This document shows positions 8,602-24,354 of a DNA stretch of 64,000 nucleotides, in pieces (the stretch's first letter is position 1; every line of letters begins with the position of its first letter). The notes under the pieces were generated by a model that saw nothing but the letters and a program-made list of their open reading frames with translations, was not told where the DNA came from and ran no database searches. Source of the stretch: Labilithrix sp. GTDB taxonomy: Bacteria; Myxococcota_A; Polyangia; Polyangiales; Polyangiaceae. A program made the translations under genes and the position numbers. The stretch spans positions 372,001 to 436,000 of the forward strand of contig JAHBWE010000007.1 in the NCBI GenBank assembly GCA_019637155.1, given 5' to 3'.

Positions 8602-9082
8602 ATGGCGTGGCTGCGGCGCGAGGTAGGTCTCGCGCTCCCTCGACGCGGAGGGCATCGGCGTCACGCGGCCGATCGACGGCCCGTTCGAGCGCGACGGCTT
8701 CGTGGTCAGCTTCTGGCATCGCGAAGCGGTCGCGAGCGAAGGGCCCGCCCCGGCCGCCGCCGGCAAGGAGCTCTTGCGCGCGCACGCCGCGCTCGCGCGC
8801 TACGACGGCGCGCTGCCGGAGTGGGGCGGCTTCGAGGAGGCGCGACACGTGCTCGAGCGCGTGCGCACGAGCGGCATGATGACGGCGGTGGAGCGCGCGT
8901 GGAGCGCGCGTGGGAAGCGGCGGAGCGCGTCGTGGCCGGCGCGCGGGGGCGGAGCGCGTCGTTCCAAGCGGTGCACGGCGACGCGCACATCCGGAACGTC
9001 CTCGCGACCGCGCGCGGCGTGCTGTGGACGGACTGGGAGGACGCGTTCCTGGAACCGATCGAGTTCGACCTCGCGTGCCTTC
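8602..9082 (+). pseudogene. Aminoglycoside-phosphotransferase-family relic
   Basis: Pieces of one APH-type kinase are found in two frames. AWLRREVGLA starts it at 8602; the frame then changes near 8640 to give EGIGVTRPIDGPFERDG and VVSFWHREAV; it returns to the first frame near 8905 to give AVHGDAHIRNVLATARGVL and TDWEDAFLEPIEFDLACL. The HGDxHxxN catalytic loop and the metal Asp are intact, but two frameshifts and a 3' cut exactly where repeat copy B begins mean no full protein can be made. The last 60-80 residues usual for the family are missing. Confidence 0.72.
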
Positions 9083-9384
9083 GCTGCGCTGCCTCCCCCT
9101 TGCCCGTGCTCGGGCCTTCGGCCCTGCGCGCGGACGGGGAGGAGCTTGCTCGTTGTTCGGTGCGTTCGTGTGACCGGAGCGATGTACATCTCGTTGGGAC
9201 ATGCAGTGTTGTCGACGGGCTCATCGTGAACTGCGAGAGGCGAGCTCCCTTCGCCCATGCTTCGCGGCGCGGATGCGCGCCGAGCTACGGGACGCGCGAG
9301 CGCCTGCGCCGCGCTCATCCCTCACCGCCCCGGCGCGGCACGCAAGCTGCGCTTGAGCCTTCGCTCGGCGCGCAACCTCGCTCG
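9078..9384 (+). repeat. Dispersed repeat, copy B
   Basis: Second copy of the repeat at 3104-3393, same orientation. Its left part (GCTGCCTCCCCCTTG to GTGCGTTCGTGTGACCGG) and right part (GCTTCGCGGCGCGGATGCGC to CTTCGCTCGGCGCGCA) match copy A closely. Between them it carries about 45 extra bases, including GATGTACATCTCGTTGGGAC. Unlike copy A it is not followed by a DUF559 gene. It truncates the phosphotransferase relic. The roughly 200 bp after it, up to the kinase promoter, show nothing recognisable. Confidence 0.8.
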
Positions 9385-9593
9385 CGTCGATCATGCAGCG
9401 GGAGACGGTGACGAGGCGCCGCGCGAGAAAGCCGACGGTCGGTCTCCCAATTCTCGCCGTCCATCGGGAGGGTGCAATCGCCGCGAACGCGACGTCGGAC
9501 ATGCACGGTGAACCGTGACCGACACGCACGTGCATATCGCCGAGCGCCTGGACTGTGATCTCGCTGTTCGTCACCGGACCGCGAGCGGCGCTG

Positions 9594-9602
9594 TGATAGA
9601 AT
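9594..9602 (+). promoter_or_regulatory. Possible extended -10 promoter for the kinase operon
   Basis: TGATAGAAT is an extended -10 (TGn plus TAGAAT), 32 bp upstream of the kinase ATG. No convincing -35 lies 16-18 bp upstream, as is usual for extended -10 promoters. A GGGAGG ribosome site follows at 9625-9630. Assignment is by pattern only. Confidence 0.4.
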
Positions 9603-9633
9603 TAGGCTCTTATCTGCGCGCTACGGGAGGATC

Positions 9634-11127
9634 ATGGCTGACTCGGACGACGAGCTTCGCGCCCGCGCGGAAGCGCGGGTAGGCACGGTGCTTCGCGAGA
9701 AGTACACGGTCGAGGAAATCATCGGCGTGGGGGGTATGGCGTCTGTCTATGCCGCCTCACACCGGAACGGCCGTCGCGTAGCGCTCAAGCTCCTGCATCC
9801 CGAGCTGTCGCTCCGCGCAGACCTGCGGAAGCGGTTCCTCCGCGAGGCACAAGCCGCAAACGCGGTGAAACATCCCGGAGTGGTCGCGGTGCTCGACGAT
9901 GACGTCGCCGAGGACGGGGCTGCGTTCCTCGTCATGGAGCTGCTGGATGGCCAAAGCGTGGAGGAGCTTTGGGAGGCGCATGGGAAGCGGCTACCCACGA
10001 AGGCGGTGCTGACCCTGGCGGCTGACCTTTGCGCGGTCCTCGCCGTTGCGCATGACGCAGGTGTCATTCACCGCGATCTAAAGCCAGCCAACCTGTTCGT
10101 CACGGAGGCGGGCGAGCTGAAGGTCCTCGACTTCGGAATCGCGCGCGTGCGCGATGCAGCGACCACGAGCGCGACGAGCGCGACGTCGACGGGCTCGGTG
10201 TTCGGAACGCCCGCCTTCATGGCACCAGAGCAGGCTGGCGGACTTGTAAACGAGTTGGGGCCGCTCACCGACCTTTGGGCGGTGGGCGCAACGATGTACA
10301 CGCTCCTCAGCGGACGTCCGGTGCACGACGGGCAATCGGGTCAGCACATCGCGATCCTGGCGGCCACTCAACCCGCGGCGTCTCTCGCGTCGGTGCTGCC
10401 CGAGGCACCGGAGGATGTCGTCGCGATCGTGGATCGCGCGCTTGCGTTCAACAAGACGGACCGCTGGGAGTCCGCCGCCGCGATGCGGACTGCGCTTTGC
10501 GAGGCTCAGACGCGCTTGCCCGAACCGGAGGCCACGGACGATGACACGGTCGTTCGGGGCACCCTCAGCGAGACGTTGCTCGCCGTCGCGAAGCGTGAAG
10601 CCGTCGCCGTGCGCTCGGGGACGCTGGCGTCTCCGGGAAACGGAGCCGCGTTTCTGGGCGGTACGACGGGGCAGCCGGTTTCAAGCGAACCGATTACAGA
10701 GGACGCTCCGACGCGGAGGCGCGGCTCTCCGAAGTGGCGCCTCATGGGCCTCATGGGTGCCGTCGCAGCGATCGCGATTGCCGGGGTGGTCGCGACTGGC
10801 GTTATCGTGACCACCCAAAAACGCGCCGCTGAGACAGCCCCCCAGGCAACACGGAGCGCTCAGATTCCGGAAGCGACCGCTTCGCCCATCGCAATGCCGC
10901 CTGAACTGCCGCTTCGAAGCCCGCCTGTCGCGGCCGCGCCAGCTATTGCGCCGGTCCCCAATGAACCGCGGCCGACCGTTTCTGCGTCAGTGCGAGCAGC
11001 CAAACCGCCCGTGGCGCCAGCGGCAAGGCCACGAGCTGGAACGACAACGCCCGCGCCGCGACTCAACTGCAACCCACCCTTCACGAGCCAAGACGGAATC
11101 CAAGTGCACAAGCCGGGGTGCCCGTGA
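9634..11127 (+). CDS. Membrane-anchored Hanks-type Ser/Thr protein kinase
   Basis: A 497-aa receptor-like kinase. The kinase domain spans about residues 24-290: Gly loop GVGGMASVY at 31-39, the Lys of VALKLL at 52, catalytic loop VIHRDLKPANLF near 145, DFG near 165 and FGTPAFMAPEQA. All residues needed for catalysis are present. A Thr/Pro-rich linker leads to one membrane helix (about 368-392, LMGAVAAIAIAGVVATGVIV), then about 100 Pro/Ala-rich residues and a short CNPPFTSQDG tail that would be periplasmic. It is the first gene of a three-gene operon; its TGA shares a base with the ATG of the next gene. Such kinases are abundant in myxobacteria. The signal sensed is unknown. Confidence 0.92.
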   Translation: MADSDDELRARAEARVGTVLREKYTVEEIIGVGGMASVYAASHRNGRRVALKLLHPELSLRADLRKRFLREAQAANAVKHPGVVAVLDDDVAEDGAAFLVMELLDGQSVEELWEAHGKRLPTKAVLTLAADLCAVLAVAHDAGVIHRDLKPANLFVTEAGELKVLDFGIARVRDAATTSATSATSTGSVFGTPAFMAPEQAGGLVNELGPLTDLWAVGATMYTLLSGRPVHDGQSGQHIAILAATQPAASLASVLPEAPEDVVAIVDRALAFNKTDRWESAAAMRTALCEAQTRLPEPEATDDDTVVRGTLSETLLAVAKREAVAVRSGTLASPGNGAAFLGGTTGQPVSSEPITEDAPTRRRGSPKWRLMGLMGAVAAIAIAGVVATGVIVTTQKRAAETAPQATRSAQIPEATASPIAMPPELPLRSPPVAAAPAIAPVPNEPRPTVSASVRAAKPPVAPAARPRAGTTTPAPRLNCNPPFTSQDGIQVHKPGCP

Positions 11128-11975
11128 TGCGACCTGGCTGGCCGACATTGCTCATTGGCGCGCTCCTGGGGATCGCGCCGATCGCGCCCGGTACAGCGCA
11201 GGCAAGTGACGAGAACGCCTGCTCGGCCGCGCACGTGCGCGCACAGGTTCTCAAACGCGACATGCCCAACAGACTCCTCGAACGCCGGGTCGCACTTCGC
11301 ACATGCTCCAGCGACCTCTGCGCGCCGTCGATCGTTGATGCGTGTTCAGCCTGGTTGCGGGAAGTCGAGGCAAACGTTCCGAGCCTCACAGTGCGCGTTG
11401 TCGATCAGCGTGGTGTCGGCACCGATGCGGCGGTCCTGATCGACGGCAGAATGCAAGTTCCGGGGCTGCCGCTGGAACTCGACCCTGGTGAGCACACGAT
11501 CGTCGTCACTGGAGTCGGGCGTGAGGAGTCGAGAAGTGTTCTCTTGCGCGCGGGCGACAAGAATCACGCGATGCAGATCGTCTTGGGATCCAATTCGACA
11601 GCACAAGCGTCTGGTGCCGGGCTCAAGCGCTCGGAACGACGGCGCGTTCCAACGGGCACTTGGATCTCCTACGGCATCGGCGCCGTCGGCTTGGGAAGTT
11701 TGTTGACCGGTCTGCTGCTGGCCGTGAGCAAGGAAGAGCAGCTCGCTGCCGAGTGTCACGACGACAAATGCCCTTCATCGTCGAAGGACATCGTTACTGC
11801 GTATCATGCCGGTCGGATCATGGCGTTCGCCGGTGGCGGCGTTGCACTGGTGGGTGCTGTAGTCGGCTCGGTCTTGTTACTCACGGCGGACCCTGACCCC
11901 ATCCCTCAGCGGCAGACTGCCCGAATTGAACTTCTCTTCGGCGCAGGACAGGTCGCACTCAAGGGAGCGATGTGA
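11127..11975 (+). CDS. PEGA-like envelope protein with two C-terminal membrane helices
   Basis: A 282-aa exported protein. The signal peptide ends around PGTAQA. Next come about 90 residues with several Cys (CSSDLCAPSIVDACS), a PEGA-like beta domain (LTVRVVDQRGVGTDAAVLI, LDPGEHTIVVTG) and two hydrophobic helices (GIGAVGLGSLLTGLLLAV; GGGVALVGAVVGSVLLLT). PEGA domains are surface-associated carbohydrate- or peptidoglycan-facing modules. The ATG at 11127 overlaps the kinase stop (TGATG); a GTG at 11118 is an alternative. The layout kinase, PEGA protein, lipoprotein recurs in myxobacteria. Its role may be as substrate or input module of the kinase; that is inference. Confidence 0.78.
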   Translation: MRPGWPTLLIGALLGIAPIAPGTAQASDENACSAAHVRAQVLKRDMPNRLLERRVALRTCSSDLCAPSIVDACSAWLREVEANVPSLTVRVVDQRGVGTDAAVLIDGRMQVPGLPLELDPGEHTIVVTGVGREESRSVLLRAGDKNHAMQIVLGSNSTAQASGAGLKRSERRRVPTGTWISYGIGAVGLGSLLTGLLLAVSKEEQLAAECHDDKCPSSSKDIVTAYHAGRIMAFAGGGVALVGAVVGSVLLLTADPDPIPQRQTARIELLFGAGQVALKGAM

Positions 11976-12838
11976 CGTTCAGGGCCTACTCGCGAATCTG
12001 CGTAGTGCTTGCTAGCAGCGTGGTGACGATCGCGTTGTCATGCACGAACTACCACGTTGATGATCGCGCGTTTCAAGGCGGTTCCGGCGACAGTTCTGAA
12101 ACCGACGCCGGCAGCGTGCAACGCCCTCTGCCACGCCCACCCGAACCCGATGGGTCTTGCACCGCAGGGTTTCACCGTTGCGGGGACCTCTGCGCTCCCA
12201 ACGATTCCCCGGAGAGCTGTGGAACTTCGTGTACCCCCTGCCCAGCTTTCTTTCAGGCGACTCCGACATGCGAGGGCGAAAAGTCGTGCGGCCTGAAATG
12301 CAATCCGGGGCATGAGGATTGCAACCGCAATGCACAAGACGGATGCGAGGTCGACGTCGCGAATAGCCCAGACGACTGCGGGACATGCGGGACTCGTTGC
12401 GCGCCACTTTCTGGGACAGGTTTGGGGGCGACACAGCGGCGGTGCGAATCCGGAAAATGTCGCTATGAGTGCAAGGGATACCAAGACTGCAACGTTCTCG
12501 AAAACGGGTCCAACGTCGACGGTTGCGAGTGCGCGGCAGATAAGTGTTGCGCAGGAAAGTGTCCACAAGTCCACCACAATGGGATCTTCCCGTTCTGGGA
12601 CTGCTCGCTTGCGACCACGGCGAGCGAGCTGGATCTAGCAATGGCGGCTTGTAAGTCCGCTGGAGATCGGGACTGCACCGACTACGAAGCATGCAACGGC
12701 CGAGCGGTATGCGGCTCGATCGGGGCCACACTCTGTCAATGCTGGGCGTATTCTGGCCCGAACGCACGCCGCATGAACCGCGGTCAGAGCGGTCAGGGCT
12801 GCGTGTGCCCAACATCCGCGGACCCGACTTGGTACTAG
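11972..12838 (+). CDS. Cys-rich outer-membrane lipoprotein
   Basis: A 288-aa lipoprotein starting at a GTG that overlaps the previous stop by 4 bp (GTGA). Signal peptide with lipobox IALSC. The mature protein has about 36 Cys in EGF- or disulfide-knot-like clusters (CTAGFHRCGDLCAPNDS, CGTSCTPCPAF, CGTCGTRCAPLSG, CECAADKCCAGKCPQ), typical of myxobacterial secreted proteins with stacked short Cys repeats. No catalytic motif. It is the third gene of the kinase operon; a surface binding or matrix function is plausible but unproven. Confidence 0.8.
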   Translation: MTFRAYSRICVVLASSVVTIALSCTNYHVDDRAFQGGSGDSSETDAGSVQRPLPRPPEPDGSCTAGFHRCGDLCAPNDSPESCGTSCTPCPAFFQATPTCEGEKSCGLKCNPGHEDCNRNAQDGCEVDVANSPDDCGTCGTRCAPLSGTGLGATQRRCESGKCRYECKGYQDCNVLENGSNVDGCECAADKCCAGKCPQVHHNGIFPFWDCSLATTASELDLAMAACKSAGDRDCTDYEACNGRAVCGSIGATLCQCWAYSGPNARRMNRGQSGQGCVCPTSADPTWY

Positions 12839-12864
12839 CTCTAGAGCAAAGGATAGCGAGAGTC

Positions 12865-13659
12865 ATGAATGCGAACAATCCGACGGATGCACAGCGAAAA
12901 GCTGAAAGGGACCTGCGTGACGCACGCGTATTGTTTACAAATTACCTCACGCTCACTCGACACTGGGTGCGGCAGATACCGCAGGAGACGGGCGTATTCC
13001 TCTACCCAAGCGACACGATTGAGTCTGACTCGATGGTCTTCGCGTCGATATTCTCCTGCGTATGGGAAGCGATCAAGTTCCCGCCGATATTTCGCAGCTA
13101 CCTCGCCGCGAAACCTGATGCCTTTATAGAACTGCGCAAGATTATCAACCCGAACGCCGACGGATATGCAGCTCATGCACGATTTTGGGTCAACAATGGC
13201 TCCGACACCGACGTGATTGAATGCAAGGGTCTCACGGCGGAATGCACACGGAATCTGGCCCGAACACTCCGCAACGGCCTCAACCATTTCAACTATCGCT
13301 ACATCGACGTCACACCTAGTGCGTATTTCGACAATCTTGGTCTCTCGCTACCACCCGCGATGCAAAGCGCCGCGCGAGAGCCGACGCTCGGAGGCAACTA
13401 CCGCATCTTCGTGGTCGACCACGGGCAAGCGGGGTTCATGAGACCAAACTCAGACACGCGAATCGTGGAAACGCTCTTTGCGCATCTTCGCTACCACCTC
13501 TTCTGTTTCCTCGCCCGTATCCTCACCGAACCGGGAGACGCTTACGTTACTGACATTCTTACGCTCTCACCGCTCGGCCCCGTCCCGACGCTTACTGCTG
13601 CTCTGCCGACCGTATCCGCGAGGTGTGCTCGCTGCGGCGAGGTGGCGCCCTCGGCCTGA
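12865..13659 (+). CDS. HEPN-like protein of unknown function, lower-GC orphan
   Basis: A 264-aa cytosolic, largely helical protein. I start at the ATG at 12865 after the preceding stop; a weak AAGGA lies upstream. Residues 136-141 read RNGLNH inside ARTLRNGLNHFNYRYID, which fits the R-x4-H (often RNxxxH) RNase motif of HEPN proteins. The C-terminus has a CARCG knuckle. Codons are visibly less GC-biased than in neighbours (ATA, TTT, TTA and AAA codons occur), suggesting transfer. It lies between a vertically inherited-looking kinase operon and a transposon/DUF559 scar. No partner nucleotidyltransferase (MNT) gene is adjacent. The motif alone does not prove RNase activity; it could also be an abortive-infection-type protein. 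Confidence 0.6.
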   Translation: MNANNPTDAQRKAERDLRDARVLFTNYLTLTRHWVRQIPQETGVFLYPSDTIESDSMVFASIFSCVWEAIKFPPIFRSYLAAKPDAFIELRKIINPNADGYAAHARFWVNNGSDTDVIECKGLTAECTRNLARTLRNGLNHFNYRYIDVTPSAYFDNLGLSLPPAMQSAAREPTLGGNYRIFVVDHGQAGFMRPNSDTRIVETLFAHLRYHLFCFLARILTEPGDAYVTDILTLSPLGPVPTLTAALPTVSARCARCGEVAPSA

Positions 13660-13745
13660 TGTGACCCGGTTCGGCCTTAGTCCGGTCGAATTTAGCAGCT
13701 CCACCATGGAAATAGTTCGGCCGTCGAGAGCGTTGCGCAGGCACG

Positions 13746-13950
13746 ATGTTCAACGTGGAGCAGGTCCGGGCGAAGTATGAGCGTTTGCGCGGCGTCATGG
13801 ATGAACGCGTGACGCGTCTCCGGGCCGCGGCGGAGGCAGAGGTGCTGGGCTACGGCGGCATTGCGACAGTCGTTGAAGCGACCGGGATCAGCAAGACTCG
13901 AATCCGAGCTGGTCTTCGCGACCTCGCCGAGCTGGCTGCGAATCCTCCGG
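13746..13950 (+). pseudogene. ISAzo13-family transposase, N-terminal remnant
   Basis: The first 60 or so residues match the start of ISAzo13-type transposases: VRAKYERLRGVMDERVTRL, AAAEAEVLGYGGIATVVEAT, GISKTRIRAGLRDL. The intact transposase is several hundred residues long with a DDE domain; here it stops at about 13950, where sequence from a DUF559 gene begins. No terminal inverted repeats or target duplication could be recognised. Confidence 0.75.
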
Positions 13951-13965
13951 ATCCTGGAGATCGTT

Positions 13966-14178
13966 AACAGGAACCACATCGTCGACTTCGCTTGCACCAA
14001 GGTCCGCCTCGCCGTCGAGGTCGACGGCGGCGCTCACCACGGGCGCGAGCCCCACAACGCCCAGCGGGACCGCGAGCTCGCCGCCCTCGGCTGGGAAGTC
14101 GTCCACATCCCGGAGGAGCTCCTCTTCGCCAACCTCGAGGAAGCCGTCCGCCGCATCCTCGCTCGCGCCTTGCGTTAA
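13966..14178 (+). pseudogene. DUF559 endonuclease-domain gene, 3' remnant
   Basis: Encodes the last 70 residues of a DUF559 protein (HIVDFACTKVRLAVEVDGGA onwards), very close to the intact gene at 3394; the DNA from 13975 is identical for about 45 bases to 3556 onwards. The N-terminal third, including the conserved Arg/Glu region and the start codon, is missing, having been replaced by the transposase fragment. The same CGCCGCGAGTCC sequence follows the stop in both copies. Confidence 0.82.
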
Positions 14179-14181
14179 CGA

Positions 14182-14218
14182 CGAACGCCGCGAGTCCCTC
14201 TCGGGATCGCGGCGTTCG
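14182..14218 (-). terminator. Strong hairpin downstream of rpoC, probably bidirectional terminator
   Basis: CGAACGCCGCGA pairs with TCGCGGCGTTCG around a loop that itself contains TCCC/GGGA. The stem is long and GC-rich; there is no good U tract on either side. It lies 28 bp beyond the rpoC stop and just after the DUF559 remnant, so it separates the two convergent units. Confidence 0.6.
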
Positions 14219-14246
14219 CGAAGCTCACCTTGCGGGAGCTAGAGGA

Positions 14247-18512
<4,266 letters not shown>

Positions 18513-18595
18513 CGGGAATTGCCTCTCTCTCTAGATACGAATCGAACTTGGTTTCAGGGCGGCGGACGGAGGAGGGAGCCGGAGCTCCCTGCGAC

Positions 18596-22729
<4,134 letters not shown>

Positions 22730-23159
22730 CGTTGCTCCTTGTGGCGGCGGTCGGTCGGGAGGGCGCGAACCTCTCGAAGCGAGAGCCTCATCCGGCCGAG
22801 AGGAGGCCGGGATTCGTGCGGCGCGAAGCTAAGAAGAGTGGGACTACGAGAACGGCTGAGAACTTTGGTACGAGAAATGCCCTATGGGCCGAATGGGGGC
22901 ACCTGTCCCTCCACCGGCCCGCGGCGTCAACTAAAAGTCAAAAAGTGCGTTCCAAACGAGGTTTTTGAGGCGTTCTGGCGAGGACGCGGAAGGTTCAGCC
23001 CCACCCCGGCTGAGTCCTAGGCCCGATCCTTGCGATGAGAGCTAGGGGGAACGCTGTCTAGACCAGTGCCCCGCGACAGGCAAGCACAGCAAAGAAAAAG
23101 ATTACGGCTGAGCTGTTCCACGCAACTTCCCCGGCGCCCGGCCGACCCTGCGCACCACG
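22730..23159. other. 430-bp intergenic region upstream of rpoB
   Basis: No gene is seen. On the minus strand it must contain the rpoBC promoter and 5' leader. There are two overlapping TTGAC-type hexamers near 22930-22945, but no clear -10 at standard spacing, so I do not place a promoter. The plus strand carries the start region of the divergent lipoprotein at 23160. Confidence 0.5.
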
Positions 23160-23834
23160 ATGAAATCGCTCCTCCTCACTCCCTTCGTCTTCGTCCTCGC
23201 CTGCGGCGGCTCCGCCCCGTCCGTCCCTCCGCCGCCGCCCCCCACGACGACCGCCGAGGTCTCGAGTCCTCAACCAAAGGCCGCCGAACCGCCGCCGGTC
23301 GCACCGGAGGAGGCCGCGAAGCCGGCCGATCCGTTCGCGGCGCTCCCGCCGTCGCTCCCGATGCCGGAGCCGGGCAAGCCGGTGAAGGTGAAGCGATCGG
23401 GCGGCGCGTGGCCGTTCCACAAGTGGACGCGCGCCGAGGTGGTGGTCTCGAACTGGGCGTCGTACGGCCCGGAGACGCGGATGCACGCGTACGACGAGGA
23501 AGGCTGGAGCCCGTCGGTGAAGTACCGGTCTCCGCTCGACGGCGAGAAGGCGAAGAAGGCCGTCGACCTCGTCATCGCCGAGCGCGGCGAGATGCTCGTC
23601 TCGAAGTGCCCCGCCCCGCGTCACTCGGTCGTCCTCTTCGACGGCGACGATCCCGTCGCCAGCATCGACGTCTGCTTCACCTGCCACGACGTCCTCCTGT
23701 GGCCCCAGTGGCCCGGCGGCACGCCGACCTTGAAGCAGTACAAGGCGATGGAGAAAGCCAACGCCGAATTCCTCCCCCGCTGGGAAGAGCTCCTCATCAA
23801 GGACCTGAAGCTCCCCCTCTTCGAAGGCCACTGA
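23160..23834 (+). CDS. Lipoprotein of unknown function
   Basis: A 224-aa protein with signal peptide and lipobox VLAC at residues 12-15, then a Pro/Ala/Glu-rich linker of about 45 residues. The globular part contains WTRAEVVVSNWASYGPETRM, KKAVDLVIAERGEMLVS, CPAPRHSVVLFDGDDPV and a CFTCHDVLLWP segment. The CxxCH could suggest haem c attachment, but it is single and in a context without other cytochrome features; a disulfide is equally likely. It lies divergent from rpoB and splits the rplL-rpoB junction. Confidence 0.72.
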   Translation: MKSLLLTPFVFVLACGGSAPSVPPPPPPTTTAEVSSPQPKAAEPPPVAPEEAAKPADPFAALPPSLPMPEPGKPVKVKRSGGAWPFHKWTRAEVVVSNWASYGPETRMHAYDEEGWSPSVKYRSPLDGEKAKKAVDLVIAERGEMLVSKCPAPRHSVVLFDGDDPVASIDVCFTCHDVLLWPQWPGGTPTLKQYKAMEKANAEFLPRWEELLIKDLKLPLFEGH

Positions 23835-23846
23835 CACGCCCGCAAA

Positions 23847-23861
23847 CATGTAATATACATG
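23847..23861. promoter_or_regulatory. AT-rich perfect palindrome, possible operator
   Basis: CATGTA-ATA-TACATG is a perfect 6-bp inverted repeat with a 3-bp spacer, strikingly AT-rich for this genome, 13 bp past the stop of the lipoprotein gene at 23160-23834. It sits in the 234-bp space before the next (minus-strand) gene ends. It could be an operator, a small terminator stem or chance; no T tract follows. Confidence 0.3.
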
Positions 23862-24068
23862 CACATTTCTTTGCACGACTCGCCAGCCCACCGCTACGCC
23901 TTCGGTATGCGGCGTCGCGAGGATCCGCCTTTCGCTCCGCCTCGCGCCCGCACCCCAGCCCACGCCCCATCCCCGAGCCCACAACCCCGCGCTCCACCGC
24001 GCCCACACGGCCCGCGCGCTCGCGAGCGCTCGCATGCCCCGGCGATCCGCGACGGCGCGGATCGACGG

Positions 24069-24341
24069 TCAGTGAAGGGCGTCGGCCTTGGTGCGGCGGC
24101 CGAGGGTCTCGAGCGGCTGCGGGATGCCGGCGTCGGCGAACATCTCGGCGACGAGCTGGAGGCAGATGCTGATCGCCTGCATCGACTCCGGGCTCTCCTT
24201 CATCGCCGCCGCGCCGTTCGACCACTCCTCGAAGTGGTCGAGGATCGTGGTCTGTTGCTCGGTGCAGAGCGCCGCGAGCTTGTCCGCGTCGCCCATCAGG
24301 ACCGCGCGACACAGACCCCGAAGCACGTCTTCAGGCTTCAT
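24069..24341 (-). CDS. Small helical protein of unknown function
   Basis: A 90-aa protein with balanced composition (VLRGLCRAVLMGDADKLAAL, ETLGRRTKADALH), predicted all-helical, with no signal peptide. The first half resembles the opening helix pair of NTF2/SnoaL-like proteins (a count of events followed by 'D-A-L' helices), but it is too short for that fold. It lies 13 bp downstream of the lipoprotein at 24355 on the same strand, so the two may be co-transcribed. Coding status is probable rather than certain. Confidence 0.5.
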   Translation of the reverse strand: MKPEDVLRGLCRAVLMGDADKLAALCTEQQTTILDHFEEWSNGAAAMKESPESMQAISICLQLVAEMFADAGIPQPLETLGRRTKADALH

Positions 24342-24354
24342 CGCTCGGAAAGGC

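Noticed and set aside
22730..23000. rpoB promoter at the tandem TTGAC motifs
   Set aside because: No acceptable -10 at 16-18 bp from either motif, so I did not call it.
23160..23834. Cytochrome c assignment from CxxCH in the lipoprotein
   Set aside because: A single CFTCH without a distal ligand context or other cytochrome signatures is too weak.
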